Numbered from the stretch's first letter, positions 34,106-44,086 are shown. The stretch: 64,000 nt of DNA from Streptomyces sp. NBC_00448 (GCF_036014115.1 NZ_CP107913.1:3638501-3702500), one strand, 5' to 3'. A program made the numbers and translations. Notes: generated by a model not told the origin, from the letters alone.

Positions 34106-35551
34106 ATGACTGACGCCTCTGTTCCAGGGGCGGGCGGTCCGGTCGGAGCGGGTGGCGGCATCTCCGGTGCCGTCCCCGTTCCGGCTGGTCCGGGTCCCGT
34201 CGGGGGGTCCGCCACGGACTCCGTCGAGGGGCCCGGCTCCGGCCGGCGCCCCGGCAAGCGCCGCAGTGTCATGGGCACCCGCCCGTGGATCGCCGCGCTC
34301 TTCCTGCTGCCCGCGCTGGTCCTGCTGGGCGCGCTGGTGGCGTATCCGATCGGCTACACCGTCTACCGCAGCCTCTTCAACGCCAACGGCGACTCGTTCG
34401 TCGGGCTGAAGAACTTCGGCACGGTCTTCACCGACCACGGCATCCTCACCGCGGTCCGCAACAACGCGATCTGGGTGGTGGTGGCGCCCACCGTGGCGAC
34501 CGCGCTCGGCCTGGTCTTCGCGGTGCTCACCGAACGGGTGCGCTGGGGAACGGCCTTCAAGCTGATCATCTTCATGCCGATGGCCATCTCGATGCTGGCC
34601 GCGGGCATCATCTTCCGGCTGGTGTACGAGCAGGACCCCTCGCGCGGCGTGGCGAACGCCGTGGTGGTGGCCGTGCACGACACGTTCACCAGCAACTCCG
34701 CCTACCCGGGGGCGCGTCCGCGGCCGGACAGCGACCTGAAGCCGACCGCCGGCGGGTCGTTCACCTCCACGTCGACCGCGAGTATCGGCACGTCGGCGGA
34801 CCTGCCGCTGGTCGGCATCCCGCCGACCGAACTGCCGTCCAACGCGAAGCAGGCCAAACCGGCTCCGACGAAGCCGGGTTCGGTGACCGGCACGGTGTGG
34901 CTGGACTTCCGGCCCGGCGGCACCGGCAAGCCCAATGTGATCGACCCGGGCGAGAAGGCGCTGTCCGGGGTGAAGGTGGAGGCGGTCAAGGACGGCAAGG
35001 TGATCGCCTCGGCCAAGTCCGGCAAGGACGGCACCTACGCGCTGCCGGCGAAGGCGGCCGGTGCCCAACTGCGGCTGCCCGCCTCGAACTTCTCCGGCAA
35101 GTACAACGGCATCAACTGGCTCGGCCCGGATCTGGTCACCCCCTCGATCATCGGCTCCTACGTGTGGATGTGGGCCGGTTTCGCGATGGTGCTGATCGCG
35201 GCGGGGCTCGCCGGGGTGCCACGCGAACTGCTGGAGCAGGCCCGGGTGGACGGCGCCGGCGAGTGGCAGGTCTTCCGCCGGATCACCGTGCCGCTGCTGG
35301 CCCCGGTGCTGGTGGTGGTGATGGTGACACTGATGATCAACGTGCTGAAGATCTTCGACCTCGTCTACATCATCGCGCCCGGCAACACCCAGTCCAACGC
35401 CAACGTGCTCGCCCTCCAGCTCTATCTGTCGTCCTTCGGCGGCGGCAACGACCTGGGCGTGGGCAGCGCGATCGGCGTGATCCTGCTGCTGCTGGTGCTG
35501 CCCGTCATGATCTTCAACATCCGGCGGCTGCGCAGGGAGGGACGGCGATGA
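34106..35551 (+). CDS. Sugar ABC transporter permease with an SdrD/Cna-B-like insert (MalF-like)
   Basis: A 481-residue protein, against a usual length of about 300. After a ~50-residue Gly/Pro-rich N-tail, helices run from ~60; FKLIIFMPMAISMLAAGIIFRL leads to DPSRGVANAV. Then ~150 extra residues (about 190-335; DNA 34676-35111) interrupt the permease before GINWLGPDLVTPSIIGSYVWMWAG. The insert starts Ser/Thr-rich and contains a compact Ig-like region (258-330: GTVWLDF, DPGEKALSGVKVEAV, SGKDGTYALP) with the pattern of SdrD_B/Cna-B domains. The coupling-loop EAA motif is intact (VPRELLEQARVDGAGEWQVF, 371-390). By position the insert matches the extracytoplasmic P2 loop of MalF and may dock the binding protein. 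Confidence 0.93.
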   Translation: MTDASVPGAGGPVGAGGGISGAVPVPAGPGPVGGSATDSVEGPGSGRRPGKRRSVMGTRPWIAALFLLPALVLLGALVAYPIGYTVYRSLFNANGDSFVGLKNFGTVFTDHGILTAVRNNAIWVVVAPTVATALGLVFAVLTERVRWGTAFKLIIFMPMAISMLAAGIIFRLVYEQDPSRGVANAVVVAVHDTFTSNSAYPGARPRPDSDLKPTAGGSFTSTSTASIGTSADLPLVGIPPTELPSNAKQAKPAPTKPGSVTGTVWLDFRPGGTGKPNVIDPGEKALSGVKVEAVKDGKVIASAKSGKDGTYALPAKAAGAQLRLPASNFSGKYNGINWLGPDLVTPSIIGSYVWMWAGFAMVLIAAGLAGVPRELLEQARVDGAGEWQVFRRITVPLLAPVLVVVMVTLMINVLKIFDLVYIIAPGNTQSNANVLALQLYLSSFGGGNDLGVGSAIGVILLLLVLPVMIFNIRRLRREGRR

Positions 35552-36555
35552 GCGCGGATGCGACGGATGAGGGCGCGATCGCGGGAGCGGGTACGGGTAC
35601 GGGTGCGGGTGCCGATGTCGATACGGGCGCCGGTGCGGATACGGCTGCGGGTGCGGGTGCGGCCGTGACGGGCGCTCCGGGCGCGGCGGCTTCGGGTCCC
35701 GGCCGGCGCGGGATCGGGGCACGGCTGGCCGGCGCCGCGAGTGGCGGCCTGCTCCGGCTGGTCCTGCTGGTGGTGGCGCTGTTCTGGCTGATGCCCACGA
35801 TCGGGCTGCTGCTGTCCAGCCTGCGCAGCCGGCAGGACATCGCGGCCACCGGCTGGTGGAAGGTCTTCACCTCGCCGACCCAGCTCACGGTCACCAACTA
35901 CCGTTCCCTGCTGGACAACCACGCGATCACCAGTTCGCTGTGGAACACCGCGCTGATCACCGTCCCGGCCACCTTGCTGGTCGTGGTGATCGGGTCGCTG
36001 GCCGGCTACGCCTTCGCGTGGATGGAGTTCCCCGGCCGCGACTGGTGGTTCATCGGGGTGGTGGCGATGCTGGTGGTGCCGGTGCAGGTGGCGCTGGTCC
36101 CGGTGGCGAAGCTCTTCGGCAAGATCGGGATCTTCGGCGACATCTCCGGGGTGGTGCTCTTCCACACCGCCTTCGGGCTGCCGTTCGCGATCTTCCTGCT
36201 GCGGAACTTCTTCGCGGAGATCCCGCGCGAACTGCTGGAGGCGGCCCGGCTGGACGGCGCCGGCGAACTCCGGCTGTTCGCCCGGGTGATCATGCCGCTG
36301 GGCGGCCCGGCGATCGCCTCGCTCGGCATCTTCCAGTTCCTGTGGGTGTGGAACGACATGCTGGTCGCGCTGATCTTCGCGAACAGCGACTCGCAGCCGA
36401 TCACGGTCGCCCTCCAGCAGCAGGTACGGCAGTTCAGCGACAACATCGACATCCTGGCGCCCGGCGCCTTCCTGTCGATGGTGGTCCCGCTGGTCGTGTT
36501 CTTCGCGTTCCAGCGGCAGTTCGTCTCCGGCGTGATGGCGGGGGCGGTGAAGTAG
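35548..36555 (+). CDS. Sugar ABC transporter permease (MalG-like)
   Basis: A 335-residue protein. ATG 35548 overlaps the stop of the first permease by four bases (ATGA), so translation is coupled. A ~60-residue Ala/Gly-rich N-tail precedes six transmembrane helices. The cytoplasmic EAA coupling loop is IPRELLEAARLDGAGELRLF, which contacts the ATPase, and the C-terminus VSGVMAGAVK is typical of MalG-type subunits. No insert is present. It pairs with the unusual first permease. A terminator follows and no ATPase gene is present, which fits a shared MsiK-type ATPase elsewhere. Confidence 0.95.
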   Translation: MSADATDEGAIAGAGTGTGAGADVDTGAGADTAAGAGAAVTGAPGAAASGPGRRGIGARLAGAASGGLLRLVLLVVALFWLMPTIGLLLSSLRSRQDIAATGWWKVFTSPTQLTVTNYRSLLDNHAITSSLWNTALITVPATLLVVVIGSLAGYAFAWMEFPGRDWWFIGVVAMLVVPVQVALVPVAKLFGKIGIFGDISGVVLFHTAFGLPFAIFLLRNFFAEIPRELLEAARLDGAGELRLFARVIMPLGGPAIASLGIFQFLWVWNDMLVALIFANSDSQPITVALQQQVRQFSDNIDILAPGAFLSMVVPLVVFFAFQRQFVSGVMAGAVK

Positions 36556-36564
36556 CCCTACCCT

Positions 36565-36605
36565 GGCGCCCGTTCGCCCGCCCACCTGGCGGGAGAACGG
36601 GCGCC
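36565..36605. terminator. Terminator after the sugar ABC operon
   Basis: Outer arms 36565-36575 and 36595-36605 (11 bp, perfect) enclose an inner GC-rich hairpin, ten bases after the MalG-like stop. Confidence 0.75.
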
Positions 36606-36749
36606 GTCATGCCCGCACGGCTCCCGTTCCTCCCCGCCCACGGCTTCGTACGTCACCGAAGTGCCCCGACCCAGGACCGAGTTGACGACGTGGCCGATAC
36701 GGGAAGGGCGCCCTCGGTACCATCAGGCCGTTTCGACTATCCAAGGGGG

Positions 36750-38729
36750 GTGCCCGACATCGCCGGCCACGACGACGGACACATGTACGGCAACGGACCC
36801 GCGTACGGCGGGGCAAGCGCGTACGGCGGGGGAAGCGCGAGCGGCGGTACGGCCGGGCGCGGCGGGGAAAACCCCGACCAGGGCGGCCAGTTACGCCCGC
36901 TCGGCCCGCAGGACCCGCGCGAGCAGGCCGGCTACCGGCTCGTAGCCCGGATCGGCGAGGGCGGCATGGGAACCGTCTACCTCTCGCACACCCGCGGCGG
37001 GCAGCCGGTCGCGCTGAAGCTGATCCGGCGCGAGTACACCCGCGACGAGGAGTTCCGCCGCCGCTTCCAGCAGGAGGTGCGCGCGGCCCGGCAGGTACAG
37101 GGCTACCACGTGGTCCCGGTCGTCGACCACGACACCACCGGCGACCAGCCGTGGCTGGCCACCACATTCGTGCCGGGGCTGCCGCTCAACGAGGCGCTGG
37201 CCCGGTACGGCGCCCTGCCGCTGCCGACCGTGCTCCAACTCGTCGGCTGCGCCGCGGAGGCGCTGCGCGCCGTGCACGCGGCCGGGATCATCCACCGCGA
37301 CCTCAAGCCCAGCAACATCCTGCTGGCCGCCGGCGGGCCGTGGGTGATCGACTTCGGCATCGCCAGGGCCGCCGACTCCACCCAGCTCACCCGCAGCGGC
37401 GGTCTCATCGGCACCCCGCAGTACATGTCCCCCGAGCACGCCAACGGGCTCGAACTCACCCCGGCCGCCGACCTGTTCTCGCTCGGCCTGATCGCCGCCG
37501 TCGCCGCCACCGGCCGCCACCCCTACGGCGACGCGGGCGCCATCACCCTCGCCACGAAGATCGCCAACACCTCCATACGACCGCCGGACCTGTCCGGTTA
37601 CCCCGACGTGCTGCGGCCGGTGCTGACCCGCTGCCTCACCGCCGACCCCGCGGTGCGGCCCTCCCCCGCCGAACTGGCCGAACTGTGCGCCCACGCCGCC
37701 GGCCGCTCGCTGCGGGACTTCACCGACTGGCTGCCGCAGCCGGTCGCGGCCGAGATCGTACGGCGGGAGGCCGCCGCCAAGCACCCGCCGCAGCCGGAAC
37801 CCGTCTCCGGGCCGACCGTGCCGGACCCGCCGGCCTTCGCACCGCCCGGCTCCCAGGCCGGACAGCCCCCGGTCCCCCCGTTCGCGCCGCCCACCGGGTT
37901 CGGAGCGGGCCCGGGCGGGCAGCCGAACCACCCGGGAGCCGGCGCACCCGGTTCCCCCGGTGCGGGCATCCCGGGCGCCGGGCAACCACCGGCCGGCTAC
38001 GGCCCGCCGAACGCCGACCCCGAACCCGACACGCGGCAGGTCCCGGCACCCGGCGGCCGTGCCCACAAGCTGGTGGTAATCGGCGGCGGCGCGCTCGCCC
38101 TGGTCCTCGCGGTCACCCTGACCTACGCCATCACCCGGTACACCAGCGACAACGGCCACTCCTCCGCCGGCCCGGACCACGCCACCTCGGCGCCGGCCAC
38201 CCACTCCAGCGGCTCGCCGTCCACCGGCACGCCCCGCAGCCCCGCGACCGCACCGGCCACCAACACGGCCACCACCCCCGGCGGCGGCTCGGCCGGCGAC
38301 GGCGACTACCAGGTGATTTTCGCGGACCGCTCGCTGACGGTCCGCCCGCCCAACTCCATCGACCCCGGCCCCGACGTCGACCTCGACACCCCGCTGGTCG
38401 ACCCGAAGCACAGCCTGTCCAGCAGCCAGGTCGAACTCAACTACGGCGACGACTACCTGACCTTCGACACGCCCACGGGCAAGTCCGCGAGCGCGTCCCC
38501 CGTGGCCTGCCGGGAGGCCGCCGAGGCCAACCCGCTGCCGGGCCAGGTCCAGGCGAGCGACCTGGTCGGCGACGACCCGCTGATCAAGACCGGCGACCGG
38601 CTCTGCACGGTGACCACCTCCGGCCACCTCGCCATGTGGCTGATCACCGGCACCACCCCGAGCGAGAACTACTACAAGACGCCCGTCTACACCGGCAAGC
38701 TCACCTTGTGGAAGATGCCGAGCCCGTAA
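36750..38729 (+). CDS. Membrane Ser/Thr protein kinase with extracellular Cys-containing domain
   Basis: A 659-residue protein with the GTG start; an ATG at 36783 would give 648. The upstream AAGGGGG run is very close to the GTG, so the start is uncertain. After a Gly/Tyr-rich leader the kinase has GEGGMGTVYLS, VALKLIRREY, HRDLKPSNIL, DFGIARAADS and GTPQYMSPEH. A Pro/Gly-rich linker leads to a transmembrane helix at ~440-462. A Thr/Ser/Pro-rich stretch and a ~130-residue extracellular domain follow; it has two Cys (VACREA, RLCTVT) and ends in KLTLWKMPSP. The domain is unfamiliar; it may be a small ligand sensor. It is convergent with the glutamate dehydrogenase gene. Confidence 0.87.
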   Translation: MPDIAGHDDGHMYGNGPAYGGASAYGGGSASGGTAGRGGENPDQGGQLRPLGPQDPREQAGYRLVARIGEGGMGTVYLSHTRGGQPVALKLIRREYTRDEEFRRRFQQEVRAARQVQGYHVVPVVDHDTTGDQPWLATTFVPGLPLNEALARYGALPLPTVLQLVGCAAEALRAVHAAGIIHRDLKPSNILLAAGGPWVIDFGIARAADSTQLTRSGGLIGTPQYMSPEHANGLELTPAADLFSLGLIAAVAATGRHPYGDAGAITLATKIANTSIRPPDLSGYPDVLRPVLTRCLTADPAVRPSPAELAELCAHAAGRSLRDFTDWLPQPVAAEIVRREAAAKHPPQPEPVSGPTVPDPPAFAPPGSQAGQPPVPPFAPPTGFGAGPGGQPNHPGAGAPGSPGAGIPGAGQPPAGYGPPNADPEPDTRQVPAPGGRAHKLVVIGGGALALVLAVTLTYAITRYTSDNGHSSAGPDHATSAPATHSSGSPSTGTPRSPATAPATNTATTPGGGSAGDGDYQVIFADRSLTVRPPNSIDPGPDVDLDTPLVDPKHSLSSSQVELNYGDDYLTFDTPTGKSASASPVACREAAEANPLPGQVQASDLVGDDPLIKTGDRLCTVTTSGHLAMWLITGTTPSENYYKTPVYTGKLTLWKMPSP

Positions 38730-38799
38730 GGCCGCGGGGCGGGGGCAGGGCGGGGGCAGGGCGAGCGCGGGTCAGAGGCGGAGGCGGGTCAGAGGCGGA

Positions 38800-38827
38800 G
38801 GCGGGCGCCAGATGTCGGGCGCCCGCC
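38800..38827. terminator. Bidirectional terminator between kinase and glutamate dehydrogenase genes
   Basis: A ten-bp stem (38800-38809 with 38818-38827) closes an eight-base loop between the two convergent genes. A short direct repeat built on GGTCAGAGGCGGA precedes it. Confidence 0.7.
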
Positions 38828-38848
38828 CCCTCGAACCTCGGTCGGACC

Positions 38849-41800
38849 TCAGTGGTGCGTGCGCAGCAGCGTACGGAAGGTCCGCATCGCCACCGACAGG
38901 CTCGCCAGGTCGAACTCCTCCGAACCCTGGATCTCCTCCAGCGTGGTCCTGGCCCGGGTGACCAGACCGGAGTTGCGCTCCTCCCACGCCTGGTAGCGCT
39001 CCTCCGGGGTGGCACCGGCCTCGCCCGCGCTGAGCACGTCGGCGGTGAGCGCCGCGTGCGCCGCGAACAGGTCCTCGCGGATCGCCGCCCGCGCCATCGA
39101 CTGCCAGCGGTCGTCCCGCGGCAACTGGATGATCCGGTCCAGCAGTTGGGTGATCCCCAGCCGGTCGGCGAGGTCGAAGTAGATCTCGGCGACGTCCAGC
39201 GGCTCCTTGCCGGCCCGCCGCGCCACATCCACGATGTCCAGCGCCGGGAACACCGAGGAGAACCCGGCCACCCGCGTCGCCAGCTCGTCCGGCACCCCGG
39301 CGGCCGTCAACTCGTCGTGCAGCGTGCCGTACCACTCCAGATCCGCGCCGCACAGCAGCTTCGGCAGCCGCGACCACACCGCGGTGACGCCCTCACCGAA
39401 GAACTCGATGGTCTCGGCGATCTGGAGCGGCTGCATCCGGTTGTTGAGCAGCCAGCGGGTGCCGCGCTCCACCAGCCGCCGCGAGTGCAGCCTGATCCGG
39501 GTCTGCACATCGGCCGCGACCGTGTTGTCCAGCGCCTCGACCGCGTCCCAGATCGGGCCGAGGTCGAAGATGGCCCGGGCCGCGGTGTGCGCCCGCACGA
39601 TCTCCTCGGTGGTCGCGCCGATCTCCTCCCGGAAACGGTGCAGGAAGGTGGTGCCGCCGGTGTTCACCGTGTCGTTGACCAGGACGGTGGTGACGATCTC
39701 GCGGTGCAGCGCGTGGTTGTCGATCTGCGTGGCGAAACGCTCCCTCAGCGCCACCGGGAAGTACGCGTGCAGCAGGGACCGCAGATACGGGTCGTCGGGC
39801 AGCTCGGTCTGGATCAGCTCGTCGGCCACGGTGATCTTGGCGTAGGCGAGGATGACGGCCATCTCCGGCTGGGTCAGGCCCACACCAGCCGCGGACCTCT
39901 CCCGGATCTGCCGGTCGGTGGGCAGGAACTCCAGCGCCCGGTCCAGCCGGCCGTCCCGCACCAGCCGCCGCATGAACCGCTGGTGCGCGTGGAGCAGGCT
40001 GCCGGCCTGCGCCATGCTGTTGGCCAGCGCCACGTTCTGCGCGTAGTTGTTGCGCAGCACCAGGTTGCCGACGTCGTGCGTCATCTCGGCGAGCAGCGCG
40101 TTGCGCTGCTTGACCGTCATGTCGCCCTCGGCGACGGTGCTGTTGAGCAGCACCTTGATGTTGACCTCGTGGTCGGAGGCGTCCACGCCGGCACTGTTGT
40201 CGATCGCGTCGGTGTTGATCCGGCCGCCGGCGCCGTCGGGGCCGCCGGAACGGGCGAACTCGATCCGGCCGAGCTGGGTGAAGCCGAGGTTGCCGCCCTC
40301 ACCGACCACCTTGACCCGCAGGTCGGTGCCGTCGATCCGGATCGCGTCGTTCGCCTTGTCGCCGACGTCCGCCTGCGTCTCGGTCGACGCCTTGACGTAG
40401 GTGCCGATGCCGCCGTTCCACAGCAGGTCGACCGGGGCCTTGAGGATCGCCTTCATCAGCTCGGCGGGGGTGAGCTTCGCCGCCTTCGACTCGATACCGA
40501 GCGCGGCGCGGACCGCCGCGCTGACCGGGATCGCCTTGGCCGTGCGCGGGTAGATGCCGCCGCCGGCCGAGATCAGCGAGGAGTCGTAGTCGGCCCAGGA
40601 GGAGCGCGGCAGTTCGAAGATCCGGCGCCGCTCGGCGTAGGAGGTGGCCGCGTCCGGGTTCGGGTCGAGGAAGATGTGCCGGTGGTCGAAGGCGGCCACC
40701 AGCCGGATGTGCTCCGACAGCAGCATGCCGTTGCCGAAGACGTCGCCGGACATGTCACCAATACCGACGACGGTGAAGTCCTCTTCCTGCGTGTTGTGGC
40801 CGGTCTCCCTGAAGTGCCGTTTCACCGACTCCCAGGCGCCGGAGGAGGTGATGGCCATCTTCTTGTGGTCGTAGCCGACCGACCCGCCGGAGGCGAAGGC
40901 GTCGCCGAGCCAGAACCCGTACGAGACGGCGACCTCGTTGGCGATGTCGGAGAAGGACGCGGTGCCCTTGTCCGCCGCCACCACCAGATACGTGTCGTCC
41001 TCGTCGTGGCGGACCACGTCCTGCGGCGGCACCACCTCGCCGCCGACCAGGTTGTCGGTGATGTCGAGCAGGCCGGAGATGAACGTCCGGTACGAGGCGA
41101 TGCCCTCCGCCATCCACGCGTCGCGGTCGACCGCCGGGTCGGGCAGCCGCTTGCCGACGAACCCGCCCTTCGCACCGACCGGCACGATCACGGTGTTCTT
41201 CACCATCTGGGCCTTGACCAGGCCCAGCACCTCGGTGCGGAAGTCCTCCCGGCGGTCGGACCAGCGCAGCCCGCCGCGGGCGACCTTCCCGAACCGCAGG
41301 TGCACGCCCTCGACCCGCGGGCTGTACACCCAGATCTCGTAGGCGGGGCGCGGCGCGGGCAGGTCGGGCACGGCCTGCGGGTCGAACTTGATCGACAGGT
41401 AGGAGTGCGGCTTGCCGTCCGCCGCGCGCTGGAAGTAGTTGGTGCGCAGCGTCGCCTTGATCAGGGTGAGGAAGGAACGCAGGATGCGGTCCTCGTCGAG
41501 GCTGGCGACCTGGTCGAGGGCTCCCTCCAGCTCCTCCAGGATGCCGTCGGTCAGTTCGCTGCCGGCCTTCTGGTGGTCGGGCGAGAGCCGGGCCTGGAAG
41601 AGGTTGACCAGCAGCCGGGTGGTGTGGACGTTCGTCCGGAGGGTGTCCTCCATGTAGTCCTGGCTGAAGGTCGAACCGGCCTGCCGCAGGTACTTCGCGT
41701 AGGCGCGCAGCACCATCGCCTGCCGCCAGTCCAGCCCGGCGCGCAGCACCAGCGAGTTGAAGCCGTCGTTCTCGGCCCGGTCGGTCCAGGTCGCGGCGAA

Positions 41801-43819
41801 CGCCTCCTGGAACCGCTCGCGCGCGTCGTCGCCCAGATCGCCGAGCGCGGGGTCGAGGCGGAGCCCGAAGTCGTAGACCCACGCCCGCGAGTTGTCGACG
41901 CGGCGCAGCTCGTACGGGCGCTCGTCGACGACCTCGACGCCGAGCCGCTGCAGCACCGGGAGCACCGCGGACAGCGACACCGGGGCGCCGGTGCGGTAGA
42001 TCTTGAAACGGCGCTCCTCGGGGGCGGCGGAGACCGGTTCGTAGAGCGAGAGGGTGAAGTCGTCCTCGCCCAGGCTCTCGATGTGCTGGAGGTCCGCGAC
42101 GGCGACCCGCGGGGCGAAGTCGGCGCGGTACCCGTCGGGGAACGCGTCCGCGTAGCGGCGACCGAGTTCGGCGGCGCGCTCCTCGCCGCACTCGGCGTTG
42201 AGCGCCTCGGCGAAGCCGTCGGCCCAGGACCGGGCGGCCGCGGCGAGCCGGTTCTCGATCCGTTCGACATCGGAGTCGTTGAGCTCGGGGAGCCGGCTGC
42301 CGGGGTTGACGCGGATCACGAAGTGCAGCCGGGAGAGCACCGACTCGGTGTTCCAGGCGGTGAAGTCGACGCTGAGGCCGCCGAGTTCCTCCTGGAGGAT
42401 GTGGGTCAGGCGCAGCCGCACCGCGGTGGTGTAGCGGTCCCGCGGCAGGTAGACCAGCGCGGAGTAGTACCGGCCGTACTCGTCCTGGCGCAGGTAGAGC
42501 CGGAGCTTGCGGCGCTCCTGGAGGTACAGCACGCTGGTGACGATGGAGCGCAGCTCGTCGACGCCGGTCTGGAACAGCTCGTCGCGCGGGTAGGTCTCCA
42601 GGATCTGGAGCAGGTCGCGGCCGTCGTGGCTGCCGGCCTGGTATCCGGAGCCCTCGAGGACCTCCTCGACCTTGCGGCGCACCACGGGCACCCGGCGCAC
42701 GGACTCGGTGTAGGCGCTGGAGGAGAACAGCCCGAGGAAGCGCCGCTCGCCGATCACATTGCCCTCGGCGTCGAACTTCTTGACCCCGATGTAGTCCAGG
42801 TACGACGGGCGGTGCACCGTGGAGCGGCTGTTGGCCTTGGTGAGGATCAGCAGCCGGTGCTCGCGGGCCTTCTTGCGGGCGTCGGCGGGCAGCCGGCTGA
42901 AGGACGGCGAGGTGGGGTGGCCGGGGTGCCCGGGGTGGGTGCCGTCGTTGTGCGGGTGCTGCGGGTCGGAGCGCAGGATGCCCAGGCCGGTGCCGGGCAC
43001 GGCGACAAGCACGTCCTCGCCCTCGGTGTCGCCCGCCCCGTCGGTGTCGGTGGTGAGTTCGTACTCGCGGTAGCCGAGGAAGGTGAAGTGGTCCTCGGCG
43101 AGCCAGCGCATCAGCTCCCGCGCCTCGCCGGTCTCCTGCTCGGGCAGCGGCGGCGGGGAGGCGGCCAGTTCGTCGGCGATGGTGAGCGCGGCCTGCCGCA
43201 TCTTCGTCCAGTCCTCGACGGACTCGCGCACATCCGACAGCACGCGGCGCAGATCGGCGGTGATCTCCTTGATGTCGTCCCGATCGGTCTCCCGGTCGAT
43301 CTCGACGTGAATCCAGGACTCCACCAGCACGTCGTGCGGCAGCGACTCGCCCTCGGCCGCCGAGGCGTATCCGATGACCTCGATCAACTTGCCCGCGACA
43401 TCGCGGCGGACGTGGAACTGCGGGTGGACGACCACGTGGATCGCCCGGTTGGCCTGGGTCAGCGCGTTGGTGACCGAGTCCACCAGGAAGGGCATGTCGT
43501 CGGTGACGACCTCGACCACGGTGTGGCTGCACTGCCAGCCGTTCTGCTCCACCGTGGGGGTGTGCACCCGGAGGTTGGCCGTGCCCTGCGGGCGGTTCTC
43601 CGCCAGGCGGTGGTGCGACATCGCGGCACCGTAGACGTCGACCGGGTCGCGGTCGATCAGGTCCTCGGGTGCGCTGTGCAGGTAGTAGCGCTGGAGAAAC
43701 GCGGTCAGCGCCAGCGCGTCGAGCCCCTGGCCGGGGGGTCCCCCCGCCGGGCTGTTCTCACCTGCCAGAGCCGCCCGTTCGAGAAGCGCCGCCTTGGCTT
43801 CGTCCAGCTTGGTCTGCAT
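38849..43819 (-). CDS. Large (180-kDa class) NAD-dependent glutamate dehydrogenase
   Basis: A protein of 1656 residues, normal for the giant class first described in Streptomyces clavuligerus. It deaminates glutamate to 2-oxoglutarate and ammonia, mainly catabolically. A long N-terminal half contains ACT-like regulatory segments (TVVEVVTDDMPFLVDSV). The dehydrogenase core has AYEIWVYSPRVEGVHLRFGKVARGG, the catalytic-region GAKGGFVGKRLPDP, GDMSGDVFGNGMLLS and GEGGNLGFTQLGRIEFA for the Rossmann nucleotide site. A helical C-terminal region closes the protein. The start is ATG 43819 (MQTKLDEAKAALL). It is monocistronic, with a terminator downstream. Confidence 0.97.
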   Translation of the reverse strand: MQTKLDEAKAALLERAALAGENSPAGGPPGQGLDALALTAFLQRYYLHSAPEDLIDRDPVDVYGAAMSHHRLAENRPQGTANLRVHTPTVEQNGWQCSHTVVEVVTDDMPFLVDSVTNALTQANRAIHVVVHPQFHVRRDVAGKLIEVIGYASAAEGESLPHDVLVESWIHVEIDRETDRDDIKEITADLRRVLSDVRESVEDWTKMRQAALTIADELAASPPPLPEQETGEARELMRWLAEDHFTFLGYREYELTTDTDGAGDTEGEDVLVAVPGTGLGILRSDPQHPHNDGTHPGHPGHPTSPSFSRLPADARKKAREHRLLILTKANSRSTVHRPSYLDYIGVKKFDAEGNVIGERRFLGLFSSSAYTESVRRVPVVRRKVEEVLEGSGYQAGSHDGRDLLQILETYPRDELFQTGVDELRSIVTSVLYLQERRKLRLYLRQDEYGRYYSALVYLPRDRYTTAVRLRLTHILQEELGGLSVDFTAWNTESVLSRLHFVIRVNPGSRLPELNDSDVERIENRLAAAARSWADGFAEALNAECGEERAAELGRRYADAFPDGYRADFAPRVAVADLQHIESLGEDDFTLSLYEPVSAAPEERRFKIYRTGAPVSLSAVLPVLQRLGVEVVDERPYELRRVDNSRAWVYDFGLRLDPALGDLGDDARERFQEAFAATWTDRAENDGFNSLVLRAGLDWRQAMVLRAYAKYLRQAGSTFSQDYMEDTLRTNVHTTRLLVNLFQARLSPDHQKAGSELTDGILEELEGALDQVASLDEDRILRSFLTLIKATLRTNYFQRAADGKPHSYLSIKFDPQAVPDLPAPRPAYEIWVYSPRVEGVHLRFGKVARGGLRWSDRREDFRTEVLGLVKAQMVKNTVIVPVGAKGGFVGKRLPDPAVDRDAWMAEGIASYRTFISGLLDITDNLVGGEVVPPQDVVRHDEDDTYLVVAADKGTASFSDIANEVAVSYGFWLGDAFASGGSVGYDHKKMAITSSGAWESVKRHFRETGHNTQEEDFTVVGIGDMSGDVFGNGMLLSEHIRLVAAFDHRHIFLDPNPDAATSYAERRRIFELPRSSWADYDSSLISAGGGIYPRTAKAIPVSAAVRAALGIESKAAKLTPAELMKAILKAPVDLLWNGGIGTYVKASTETQADVGDKANDAIRIDGTDLRVKVVGEGGNLGFTQLGRIEFARSGGPDGAGGRINTDAIDNSAGVDASDHEVNIKVLLNSTVAEGDMTVKQRNALLAEMTHDVGNLVLRNNYAQNVALANSMAQAGSLLHAHQRFMRRLVRDGRLDRALEFLPTDRQIRERSAAGVGLTQPEMAVILAYAKITVADELIQTELPDDPYLRSLLHAYFPVALRERFATQIDNHALHREIVTTVLVNDTVNTGGTTFLHRFREEIGATTEEIVRAHTAARAIFDLGPIWDAVEALDNTVAADVQTRIRLHSRRLVERGTRWLLNNRMQPLQIAETIEFFGEGVTAVWSRLPKLLCGADLEWYGTLHDELTAAGVPDELATRVAGFSSVFPALDIVDVARRAGKEPLDVAEIYFDLADRLGITQLLDRIIQLPRDDRWQSMARAAIREDLFAAHAALTADVLSAGEAGATPEERYQAWEERNSGLVTRARTTLEEIQGSEEFDLASLSVAMRTFRTLLRTHH

Positions 43820-44086
43820 GTCCTCTGACTCCTGTCGCGCGCCATTGCGTGACGTCGGTTGATGGCACGACGTACCGCGACGCGGGGTTTCCGCTACGGG
43901 ACGACGCTATGCCGGAAAGGAGGCTCGTCGTGCCCGTCAGCACGCGATGCCCCCGGAGCACGGATCAACAGTGATCACGCCCGCCAGGCTATCGTCCCGG
44001 CCGGGGTGGCTGTCATGCGCCGTCTTCGTACAAATGCACCACACACGTTTGGCCCGAATGGACAGAAACCGGGGCTCCTGTCCAGG

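Noticed and set aside
35856..36749. Upstream extension of the third kinase frame through the permease gene
   Set aside because: It overlaps the MalG-like gene in another frame and contains no conserved sequence before the kinase leader.
37151..43828. 2225-codon plus-strand open frame opposite the glutamate dehydrogenase gene
   Set aside because: It is a mirror of GC-biased codons on the real gene; it has Arg/Gly/Val-rich composition and no family resemblance.
43930..43974. 14-codon frame after a perfect AAAGGAGG, divergent from the glutamate dehydrogenase gene
   Set aside because: An eight-base match is expected about once per strand in a window this size by chance, and no plus-strand gene follows.
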